This document shows, one piece after another, positions 6,191 through 10,827 of a stretch of DNA of 10,827 nucleotides. This DNA comes from an uncultured Cryptobacterium sp. Lineage in GTDB: Bacteria > Actinomycetota > Coriobacteriia > Coriobacteriales > Eggerthellaceae. The position numbers were made by a program, and so were the translations under genes. The stretch lies in contig CATYOF010000021.1 of NCBI GenBank assembly GCA_958410215.1, positions 1 through 10,827 of the forward strand, in the 5' to 3' direction. A model generated the notes under the pieces. It was not told the DNA's origin. It worked only from the letters and a program-made list of their open reading frames with translations, and made no database searches. The stretch's first letter is position 1, and each line of letters begins with the position of its first letter.

Positions 6191-6266
6191 GAATAATTTA
6201 ATTCTTGTCTTGGAATTATTTTGTTTAGTGCTGTTGCTGCTCTTGCTGCATAGGCTCATAAAGTAG
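6189..6266 (+). CDS. Small hydrophobic peptide, putative SOS-induced TisB-like type I toxin
   Basis: A 25-codon ORF encodes MNNLILVLELF, then a run dominated by leucine and valine, ending HRLIK. It is one membrane-spanning helix (about residues 4-20) with a basic tail. The ribosome site GGAGGT lies 5 bases before the ATG and is sequestered in a hairpin; a LexA-type palindrome lies about 50 bases further up. Size, single helix, basic C-terminus and SOS control parallel E. coli TisB, a 29-residue membrane-depolarising toxin controlled by the RNA IstR. Sequence similarity is not claimed. No antisense RNA promoter could be assigned with confidence. Alternatives are a leader peptide, a small regulatory membrane protein or a chance ORF; the combined signals favour a real gene. 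Confidence 0.6.
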   Translation: MNNLILVLELFCLVLLLLLLHRLIK

Positions 6267-6473
6267 CGCAGCCGCCCCACGCAAAAGGAACGGCTGACTG
6301 CTTTACATGTTTCACAAGCAGCCGTACCCGCTGCAACGGGTGACCGCTCATTGGCTATTGTAGCAAACCATAATAAGATTCGACAAAAGTTCTTATCGAA
6401 GTTTTTCTCACCACTTGATGCTTATAGTTCGCTGAAATAAGCGTCGCCAACAAAGAATGCTGACGTTTGCGTA
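6267..6473 (+). other. Structured 3' region of the small-ORF transcript, no gene
   Basis: Two copies of GCAGCCG (6268-6274 and 6318-6324) flank CGGCTG (6291-6296), giving two mutually exclusive hairpins. The second is extended by GCTT/AAGC pairing. GCAGCC at 6268-6273 is also complementary to GGCTGC at 6162-6167 in the leader, allowing 5'-3' closure. ACCCG (6326-6330) pairs with CGGGT (6337-6341). TTCGA (6379-6383) with TCGAA (6396-6400), followed by five T residues, is a weak terminator candidate; it competes with ATAAGA/TCTTAT (6373-6378/6391-6396). GCTTAT/ATAAGC (6420-6425/6437-6442) may belong to the end of the leftward nitroreductase transcript. Confidence 0.45.
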
Positions 6474-7049
6474 CTAACGAATTTCGTAGCGTCCGGGCTT
6501 ACGCTTAATTTCGCGCGCCTCCATAGCGGGATAACCTAGGATAATGCCACCAATAAGTTTGCCATGGTCGGGAGCAAACTTATCATGTAAAGCGTCTCCT
6601 GCCTGACATACCGCTTCTACCCAGCACGAGGCAATACCTTCAGCATGTGCCATCAATACCGCATTCTGCATAGCAGCTGCAACACTTTCCACGCAGCTTG
6701 GCAGCATACCATCGCTGTATTCTGGTTTATTCAAGAAAGCAAGAAGAACCGTGCGAGCCCCTCCTAAAGCAGTTAAGAATTCCATGGTTTCTTCTACCAC
6801 TTCGGGATTGTTCTTAAAACGTTCTTCAAGCTTTTTGCGCTCAGAAAAAGCCGTAGTTCCCATTTCGGCAATTAGGTAAGAAAGATCCTCATCATTAGTA
6901 AGGGCTACAAAATACCAAGGCTGCAAATTCTGGCCCGAAGGCGCCCACATGGCAGCTTCAATAATTTTTTCTAGCTTTTCCCTTGGTACTGGCTCGTCAG
7001 TAAATTTACGAATGCTTCGGCGAGTTTTGATAGCTTCCATCAGTTCCAT
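6474..7049 (-). CDS. Nitroreductase-family FMN-dependent oxidoreductase
   Basis: The 191-residue protein has the nitroreductase fold and length. The N-terminal MEAIKTRRSIRKF (4-16) carries the FMN-phosphate-binding arginines and serine, and APSGQNLQPWYFV (36-48) is the second flavin-contact segment. A central helix follows, then ESVAAAMQNAVLMAHAEGIASCW (about 121-143), typical of the dimer and flavin interface, and a C-terminal GGIILGYP with a KRKPGRYEIR tail. Such enzymes reduce nitroaromatics, quinones, flavins or enones with NAD(P)H; the natural substrate is unknown. The start at 7049 is preceded by GGAGAAGGGGGA; an in-frame extension to 7082 has no ribosome site. It is transcribed alone and divergently from the lpdD-led operon, sharing its 383-base control region. 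Confidence 0.9.
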   Translation of the reverse strand: MELMEAIKTRRSIRKFTDEPVPREKLEKIIEAAMWAPSGQNLQPWYFVALTNDEDLSYLIAEMGTTAFSERKKLEERFKNNPEVVEETMEFLTALGGARTVLLAFLNKPEYSDGMLPSCVESVAAAMQNAVLMAHAEGIASCWVEAVCQAGDALHDKFAPDHGKLIGGIILGYPAMEAREIKRKPGRYEIR

Positions 7050-7432
7050 ATAGTCCCCCTTCTCCAAAGCAGCCTCTCTCATACTGCTTGATACGTATTA
7101 TGAAATGCCTTGCTGCATTCTTCAAATGCAAACTACGCCCATATTTTTGTGCGCCCATTGGATTTATTCATACCCGCAGATAGCTACCCACTTCTCAATT
7201 CCGTGCTTATTCAATTATTTTTTGACCACCATTTTTACCTCGTTTAACCTCGTTTAGTAACTTGAGTCTTTCCATCTCAACCTGCCCAAGGCAAGCAAGC
7301 CTATTCATTTGCACTTTTACGGTATTTTCTTCTACCTCATTTCTATTTCACATAAAGCATACATCGTCACCAAAAAAACTCATGCAAAGCCCCTATAATT
7401 ACGAAAGAGCAAAACGCGCGGAGGGGGACAAA
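7050..7432. promoter_or_regulatory. Divergent control region between the nitroreductase and lpdD
   Basis: This 383-base region carries no supported gene. It holds a possible rightward promoter and tandem repeat (7222-7256, listed separately) and a perfect TATAAT at 7394-7399 without a good -35 box, which would start a transcript about 27 bases before the lpdD start. TTATTCAT at 7164-7171, TTATTCA at 7207-7213 and TATTCAT at 7302-7308 are the same half-site seen in the lysR-maoC divergent region. Coverage by a common regulator is possible but inferred. Confidence 0.55.
7222..7256 (+). promoter_or_regulatory. Promoter candidate overlapping a tandem 10-base repeat
   Basis: TTGACC (7222-7227), a 17-base spacer and TAACCT (7245-7250) resemble a housekeeping-sigma promoter. 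ACCTCGTTTA occurs twice, head to tail without a gap, at 7237-7246 and 7247-7256, covering the spacer end, the -10 box and the expected start. Two adjacent identical sites one helical turn apart look like a repressor operator. Function is inferred from position upstream of lpdD. Confidence 0.4.
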
Positions 7433-7819
7433 GTGGAATACCGCGTGAATTGCCCCGTTTGTGAATTATGGGGGGAAGTCGTTTCTTCTGGTAACGACTG
7501 CACAATTACTATTAATGGCGGCACACCACATGTAGGGTGTGTAGTTCTTGCCGTACCAAGACCCTCCCTTACCGGCGAAGGCACCAGTGCTACGGTTTCC
7601 GTTATTAATCGCACAGGCCATATGGATGATGTCATTGCAACTCAGGTAGCAAAACAAATTGCAGCAGCGCGCAACTGTGCGGTCGCTTGCAGCTGCGGCA
7701 TTCATCTCGACAACGCTGCGCCCGATGTTGTTACCCAAATTCGTAATTCAGTTCCCCTTATTGTTGAAGATATCCTTGCCCTTTTAGAGCGAAAGGGGCA
7801 TACCAACCCAACAAACTAA
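7433..7819 (+). CDS. lpdD: LpdD-like prenylated-flavin-associated protein of the decarboxylase operon
   Basis: The 128-residue protein is recognised as the small LpdD partner found with UbiD-type hydroxyarylic-acid decarboxylases. Visible family features are GGTPHVGCVVLAVPRPSL (about 28-45), the NRTGHMDDVIATQVAKQIA helix region (59-77) and CGIHLDNAAPDVVTQI (about 87-102). LpdD-type proteins are described as prenylated-FMN chaperones or accessory subunits, so it likely helps keep the downstream UbiD enzyme active. The start is assigned to GTG at 7433, which has GGAGGGGG at 7420-7427; an upstream ATG at 7382 and a TTG at 7262 lack ribosome sites. It leads an operon with lpdC and ubiX, though 176 bases separate it from the next gene. 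Four cysteines lie in the first and last thirds (CPVC near residues 7-10, and CAVACSC), of unknown significance. Confidence 0.8.
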   Translation: MEYRVNCPVCELWGEVVSSGNDCTITINGGTPHVGCVVLAVPRPSLTGEGTSATVSVINRTGHMDDVIATQVAKQIAAARNCAVACSCGIHLDNAAPDVVTQIRNSVPLIVEDILALLERKGHTNPTN

Positions 7820-7995
7820 GTGCGTAATTGAACCGTGGCATTTTGTTGCTACTCAAACAAGATGCTTACTTCTTAACGTACGTTCTCCCGCCCAGTGCTT
7901 TACCTAAATACACTGAATAAAGCAGATAGCAAAATAGGCCATTTCTTAAGGAGAAAAGACGCTTCCGTAAGCGTCTAAAAAATAAGGAGGATTAC
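7820..7995 (+). other. Structured spacer between lpdD and the decarboxylase gene
   Basis: No gene is present. AGACGCTT (7957-7964) and AAGCGTCT (7969-7976) form an 8-bp hairpin with a 4-base loop, ending 7 bases before the AAGGAGG site (7984-7990) of the decarboxylase gene. Further out, TGCTTACTTC pairs imperfectly with GAATAAAGCA, and GGCATTTTGTTGCT with AGCAAAATAGGCC, giving a roughly 100-base imperfect fold. AACGTACGTT at 7875-7884 is self-complementary. A structured leader or processed intercistronic region is likely. The 8-bp stem lacks a T-run on the plus strand, so it is not a rightward terminator. Confidence 0.4.
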
Positions 7996-9471
7996 ATGAA
8001 TAAAATTCACGACTTGCGCACCGCGCTTGATTTCCTTCGTGAAATTCCTGGTCAATTAGTAGAAACCGATGTGGAAGTAGATCCCGAAGCAGAGCTTTGC
8101 GGCGTGTATCGCTACGTTGGCGCAGGTGGCACGGTTCCTCGTCCCACCCAAGAAGGCCCCGTTATGATTTTCAACAATATTAAGGGCCATCCCGATGCAC
8201 GCGTGGTAATTGGCTTGCTAGCAAGCCGTACACGTGTTGCCCGCATGCTTGATGCTGATCCTCGTCGTTTAGGCTTTTTACTTAACGATGCAGTATTAAA
8301 TCCCGTACCACCCGTTGAAGTTCCTGCAGAAGAAGCGGCATGCCAAGAAGTGGTACATCTTGCCACCGAAGAAGGCTTTGATATTCGCAAGCTTGTTCCC
8401 GCTCCCACCAATACTCCCGAAGATGCAGGTCCCTACATTACTTTAGGTATGGCCTACGCCTCCGACCCCGAAACCGGAGAATCAGACGTAACCATTCATC
8501 GTTTATGCCTTCAGAGCAAAGATGAAATTTCTATCTATATGGTTCCTGGATCCCGCCACATTGGCGCATTCTACGAAAAAGCCGAAAAGCTGGGAAAGCC
8601 TCTGCCTATTTCTATCAGCATCGGCGTAGATCCTGCCATCGAACTTGCTACCTGCTTTGAGCCTCCCACGACTCCCATTGGCTATGACGAACTGAATGTT
8701 GCAGGCGCACTTCGTGGCGAACCTGTTCGCATGGCGAAATGCCTTACCATTGACGAACGCTGCATTGCTCATGCCGAATACGTAATTGAAGGCGAACTGC
8801 TTCCCGGGAAACGCATCGCCGAAGACCAGAACTCCGGCACGGGTAAAGCAATGCCTGAATTCCCAGGCTATACTGGTCCTGCTAACCCTTCCCTTCCTAT
8901 CATTAAGGTAAAAGCAGTAACAACCCGTAAGAACCCCATTATGCAAACCTGCATTGGTCCTTCGGAAGAGCACGTAAGCATGGCGGGTATTCCAACTGAA
9001 GCAAGCATTATCCAAATGGTGGAAAAGGCAGTTCCTGGCCGTCTTTTGAACTGCTACTGCGCAACTCCTGGTGGTGGCAAATACTTGGCAGTGCTTCAGA
9101 TCAAGAAAAGCTCTCCCGCCGATGAAGGTCGCCAACGTCAAATTGCCCTTCTGGCATTTTCCGCCTTTAGCGAACTAAAGCACATCTTCTTGGTTGATGA
9201 AGACGTTGACCCCTTCGATATGAACGACGTATTGTGGGCCATGAATACTCGCTTCCAGGGAGATGCCGATATTATTACCATCCCTGGGGTACGTTGTCAT
9301 CCGCTTGATCCGTCGAATGATCCTTCTATGGATCCAAGCATTCGCGATCACGGTATTGCCTGCAAAACTATTTTTGACTGCACGGTGCCCTACGATCAAA
9401 AAGACAGGTTCCAGCGCTGCCAGTTCAAAGAAGTTGATCCTAAGCACTGGCTGCCAGACTTTGATTTTTAA
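7996..9471 (+). CDS. lpdC: UbiD-family hydroxyarylic-acid (gallate/protocatechuate-type) decarboxylase
   Basis: The 491-residue protein is a complete UbiD-family decarboxylase that uses prenylated FMN to remove CO2 non-oxidatively. It resembles LpdC gallate decarboxylase in length (about 490) and in diagnostic blocks: VYRYVGAGGTVPRPTQEGP (37-55), APTNTPEDAGPYIT, DVTIHR with Arg169 at the expected substrate/cofactor arginine, PGSRHIGAF, AEYVIEGE (260-267) with the acidic active-site residues, PSEEHVSMAGIPTEAS, DEDVDPFDMNDVLWAMNTRFQ and a C-terminal TVPYDQKD segment. Likely substrates are gallate or protocatechuate, giving pyrogallol or catechol; sequence cannot settle which. The enzyme should be cytosolic. 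AAGGAGG lies 5 bases before the ATG. Association with lpdD and ubiX, rather than with quinone-synthesis genes, supports a catabolic rather than ubiquinone role. Confidence 0.93.
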   Translation: MNKIHDLRTALDFLREIPGQLVETDVEVDPEAELCGVYRYVGAGGTVPRPTQEGPVMIFNNIKGHPDARVVIGLLASRTRVARMLDADPRRLGFLLNDAVLNPVPPVEVPAEEAACQEVVHLATEEGFDIRKLVPAPTNTPEDAGPYITLGMAYASDPETGESDVTIHRLCLQSKDEISIYMVPGSRHIGAFYEKAEKLGKPLPISISIGVDPAIELATCFEPPTTPIGYDELNVAGALRGEPVRMAKCLTIDERCIAHAEYVIEGELLPGKRIAEDQNSGTGKAMPEFPGYTGPANPSLPIIKVKAVTTRKNPIMQTCIGPSEEHVSMAGIPTEASIIQMVEKAVPGRLLNCYCATPGGGKYLAVLQIKKSSPADEGRQRQIALLAFSAFSELKHIFLVDEDVDPFDMNDVLWAMNTRFQGDADIITIPGVRCHPLDPSNDPSMDPSIRDHGIACKTIFDCTVPYDQKDRFQRCQFKEVDPKHWLPDFDF

Positions 9472-9480
9472 CGACATGCC

Positions 9481-9522
9481 TTTCCTGGTTGCGTCCTTTA
9501 CTGAGGTACCGCAACCAGGAAA
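9481..9522 (+). other. 13-bp hairpin just after the decarboxylase gene
   Basis: TTTCCTGGTTGCG (9481-9493) and CGCAACCAGGAAA (9510-9522) are perfectly complementary around a 16-base loop, starting 10 bases after the stop codon. A small CCTC/GAGG stem (9523-9526/9533-9536) follows. There is no T-run, so intrinsic termination is doubtful. An mRNA 3'-end stabiliser or processing site that lowers ubiX relative to the decarboxylase is a reasonable inference. Confidence 0.6.
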
Positions 9523-9542
9523 CCTCTTCTGCGAGGGGTGTA

Positions 9543-9718
9543 TATTTTGTATTTCGGAGCAGCTCCAGCCTTTATCGACTGTTTTGACACTATGGAAATA
9601 GCAAGCAAATTCGATACATAGTTCACCTTATCCCTATGTTTATACTCGAAAATCTGGGGCTATTTCTTTACTGTGTCAAAAATCAGTCGGACTTTCGAAT
9701 GCTCCGAAATACAAAATA
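9543..9718 (+). ncRNA. Structured element copy 2: long imperfect hairpin with conserved 56-base loop
   Basis: A 176-base inverted repeat. The outer arms TATTTTGTATTTCGGAGC (9543-9560) and 9701-9718 are an exact 18-bp match. Inside lie CGACTG (9576-9581) with 9684-9689, TTTTGACAC (9582-9590) with 9673-9681, and GAAATAGC (9595-9602) with 9659-9666. The loop (9603-9658) is exactly 56 bases, as in copy 1 (5830-6027), and matches it at 36 of 56 positions without gaps, including ACATAGTTCACC-N2-ATCCC and AATC-N-GGG. The enclosing stems share almost no sequence with copy 1 but pair fully. Here TTCGA/TCGAA and ACATAG/CTATGT add pairing inside the loop. A small hairpin (CTTCA 9728-9732 with TGAAG 9744-9748) follows. 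It lies 95 bases before ubiX, so a leader role is possible. Confidence 0.65.
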
Positions 9719-9754
9719 GGCAAACCGCTTCAAACGTTTCAAATGAAGTAAGAA

Positions 9755-9785
9755 AAGCTTATTAATTACTAACCTGGGTAAGCTT
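9755..9785 (+). promoter_or_regulatory. AAGCTTA/TAAGCTT inverted repeat upstream of ubiX
   Basis: AAGCTTA (9755-9761) and TAAGCTT (9779-9785) are reverse complements with a 17-base spacer, ending 15 bases before the AAGGA ribosome site of ubiX. It could be an operator or part of the leader fold; no promoter boxes stand out. The functional claim is weak. Confidence 0.25.
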
Positions 9786-9813
9786 GCAACAGTTTTTCGA
9801 AAGGAATGCTTTA

Positions 9814-10377
9814 ATGGATAGACTTGTGGTTGGCATAACTGGCGCAAGTGGAACTGCACTTGCCTGTCATTTCATTCAGCAACTTAAACGCTACACCGAT
9901 TGTGAAATACATGTTGTGGCAAGCGATAGTGCACGACTGACTGCAAGCTATGAAGCGCCTGAATTATTTGAAGAAACTCTTGCCCTTGCCGACGTTGTTC
10001 ATAACAACAAAAGCATTGGTGAATCTATTGCCAGTGGCACGTTCAAAACGCGCGGCATGGTTGTAATCCCTTGCAGCATGAAAACTATTGCAGGTATTGC
10101 AAGTGGCTATAGCGATAATCTTGTACTACGCGCTGCTGATGTTACGCTCAAAGAGCAACGTCCTTTAGTGCTTTTAGCGCGTGAAACCCCTATGAGCCCC
10201 ATTCATTTGCGCAATTTAAGCGAGCTAGCAGCACTTCCTTCAGTATGCATTATGCCTCCCATGATGACGTATTATCATCATCCCAAAACAATTGAGGATA
10301 TGGAAAACCAACTTATTGGAAAAATTTTTGACCGTTTTGGGTTCGACTATCCACCTTTTGAGCGCTGGGAGGGATAA
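9814..10377 (+). CDS. ubiX: UbiX/LpdB-type flavin prenyltransferase
   Basis: The 187-residue protein has the UbiX length and motifs. It attaches a dimethylallyl group to FMN, making the prenylated FMN cofactor that UbiD decarboxylases need. Seen: the FMN-binding loop VVGITGASG (5-13), VVIPCSMKTIAGIASGYSDNLVLRAADVTLKE (about 82-113), ARETPMSPIHLRN (about 121-133) with the conserved Arg-Glu, and the C-terminal PPMMTYYHHPKTIEDM, matching the family's P-x-F/Y-Y-x-x-P segment. The start at 9814 has AAGGA 8 bases upstream; an in-frame TTG at 9784 lacks a ribosome site. Paired with lpdC and lpdD it would be the LpdB of the set. It is followed by two strong terminators. The 342-base spacer from lpdC is atypically long for partner genes. 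Confidence 0.95.
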   Translation: MDRLVVGITGASGTALACHFIQQLKRYTDCEIHVVASDSARLTASYEAPELFEETLALADVVHNNKSIGESIASGTFKTRGMVVIPCSMKTIAGIASGYSDNLVLRAADVTLKEQRPLVLLARETPMSPIHLRNLSELAALPSVCIMPPMMTYYHHPKTIEDMENQLIGKIFDRFGFDYPPFERWEG

Positions 10378-10408
10378 ATAAAGAAGCCCTTAAAACCTAG
10401 CATTATTT

Positions 10409-10451
10409 AAAGGAGCGGGTTCCGTATTGGCACGGGACCCGCTCCTTTTAT
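10409..10451 (+). terminator. Rho-independent terminator after ubiX
   Basis: AAAGGAGCGGGT (10409-10420) pairs with ACCCGCTCCTTT (10437-10448), extended inward by TCCGT/ACGGG. This gives 17 pairs with one G-U, a 6-base loop and a T-rich tail. It starts 31 bases after the ubiX stop codon and ends the lpdD-lpdC-ubiX unit. Confidence 0.92.
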
Positions 10452-10459
10452 ACTAAACG

Positions 10460-10494
10460 AAAAACCCCGCGAGACGTGCACTCGCGGGGTTTTG
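10460..10494. terminator. Bidirectional terminator between convergent genes
   Basis: CCCCGCGAG (10465-10473) pairs with CTCGCGGGG (10481-10489) around a 7-base loop, flanked by AAAAA on the left and TTTT on the right. It therefore reads as a GC stem plus T-run in both directions. It lies 50 bases beyond the stop codon of the leftward membrane-protein gene and serves as its terminator, and as a second stop for ubiX transcripts. Confidence 0.93.
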
Positions 10495-10543
10495 TAAGAC
10501 TAACTTCAACTATGAAGTATGGCTTTGAGCTATGACTTGCTCG

Positions 10544-10827
10544 TTATTGCTCGTCAACCTTTTGGCCAGCCCTAATAGCTTCGAGGCGAGCATGTAATGC
10601 TTCGAGCTGCTTATTAGTCTCTTCATCCTCGATGCGCTGCTGTTCCTTGTTGTAAGCATAGTCTTCGCGGATCTTGTCGTTGTCTGCCATCAACAGGTAG
10701 AAGATAACGCCAACTACGAAGCCTACGCCGCCGCCACGGGCCATTACGAAGCCCGCGATCATGCCGGCAATACCCTTGTCCATTTCGTCGCGGACGAGGT
10801 CGAATGCGATAACTGCGCACAGCCAAC
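10544..10827 (-). CDS. Small membrane protein with charged helical tail, N-terminus beyond the window
   Basis: The leftward frame stays open to the window edge. An internal Met at 10783 could start a 79-residue protein, but it has no ribosome site and the upstream codons (WLCAVIAFDLVRDE) read as another membrane segment, so the gene very likely begins outside. Seen: a hydrophobic segment, then DKGIAGMIAGFVMARGGGVGFVV, then GVIFYLLM, giving two or three glycine-rich membrane spans. A C-terminal tail of about 45 residues rich in Glu, Lys and Gln (KIREDYAYNKEQQRIEDEE...) probably forms a cytosolic coiled-coil-like helix. I do not recognise the family and assign no function. It ends 50 bases before a strong bidirectional terminator. 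Confidence 0.75.
   Translation of the reverse strand, partial: WLCAVIAFDLVRDEMDKGIAGMIAGFVMARGGGVGFVVGVIFYLLMADNDKIREDYAYNKEQQRIEDEETNKQLEALHARLEAIRAGQKVDEQ

Noticed and set aside
7100..7183. 27-codon ORF (MKCLAAFFKCK...) upstream of the nitroreductase
   Set aside because: No ribosome site, no hydrophobic or other organised character; probably chance in an AT-rich control region.
7262..7432. N-terminal extension of LpdD from a TTG at 7262 or ATG at 7382
   Set aside because: The extension is low-complexity, lacks ribosome sites and contains a TATAAT box; the GTG at 7433 has a strong GGAGGGGG site and gives the family's length.
7957..7976. Hairpin before the decarboxylase gene read as a terminator for lpdD
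   Set aside because: It is followed by A residues on the plus strand, not T; the T-rich flank is on the other strand, where no gene needs it.
8503..9141. 212-codon leftward open frame inside the decarboxylase gene
   Set aside because: Antisense to a well-supported UbiD-family gene, no ribosome site, and a composition expected of a reverse-frame shadow.
5830..9718. The two long inverted repeats as copies of one MITE or insertion-sequence remnant
   Set aside because: Their terminal arms share no sequence with each other, no target-site duplications are visible, and the conservation is in the loop rather than the ends. An insertion origin is not fully excluded.
7996..10377. UbiD/UbiX pair as ubiquinone or menaquinone biosynthesis genes
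   Set aside because: The decarboxylase carries LpdC-type blocks and is preceded by lpdD; no quinone-synthesis gene is nearby.
10623..10826. 67-codon leftward frame rich in Arg overlapping the partial membrane protein
   Set aside because: It is an alternative frame of the membrane-protein gene with strongly biased composition and no domain.
1..10827. CRISPR arrays, tRNA or rRNA genes, transposases
   Set aside because: No regularly spaced repeats, tRNA arms, rRNA segments or transposase motifs were seen on either strand.

Overview
The window reads as chromosomal accessory metabolism of an anaerobic bacterium. By eye the GC content is moderate (about the high 40s percent), genes are tightly packed and strong AGGAGG-type ribosome sites precede nearly every gene. 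A glutamine-dependent NAD synthetase of about 640 residues, an LpdB/C/D-type decarboxylase set and a GAAC-N4-GTTC SOS box are compatible with an actinobacterial gut anaerobe (Coriobacteriia/Eggerthellaceae-like). That placement is a low-confidence inference; no rRNA or other phylogenetic marker is present.

Layout. Bases 1-246 hold no convincing gene. A leftward operon (2631 down to 247) encodes a MaoC-like hydratase, a small VOC/glyoxalase-fold protein, a ketopantoate-reductase-family dehydrogenase and a type II 3-dehydroquinate-dehydratase-family protein. Divergent from it, across a 340-base regulatory region rich in inverted repeats, lie a LysR regulator and, two bases after it, nadE. From 5827 to 6473 there is no large gene, but there are a long imperfect hairpin element (5830-6027), an SOS-box palindrome, a 25-codon hydrophobic ORF whose ribosome site and start codon sit inside a hairpin, and a structured 3' region. 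A nitroreductase points left (7049 to 6474). Rightward from 7433 come lpdD, a UbiD-family LpdC-like hydroxyarylic-acid decarboxylase, and ubiX/lpdB, separated by unusually long structured spacers. Two strong hairpin terminators follow, and then the 3' end of a leftward membrane-protein gene that runs off the window.

How the genes fit together. UbiX makes prenylated FMN, LpdD is associated with delivery or maintenance of that cofactor, and the UbiD protein removes CO2 from a phenolic acid such as gallate or protocatechuate. The leftward operon carries a dehydroquinase-like enzyme, a hydratase and a dehydrogenase. It may feed or process a related alicyclic or aromatic substrate under LysR control, but the substrate is not determinable from sequence.

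Main discovery candidates. (1) Two elements (5830-6027 and 9543-9718) share a 56-base apical loop (36 of 56 positions identical, no gaps, core ACATAGTTCACC-N2-ATCCC). Each loop sits on 8-bp and 9-bp stems at equivalent positions; the stem sequences differ almost completely between copies while pairing is kept. This is the covariation signature of a structured RNA family (or structure-selected DNA hairpin) that I do not recognise. (2) An SOS-controlled, translationally occluded 25-residue hydrophobic peptide resembles TisB-type type I toxins in design.
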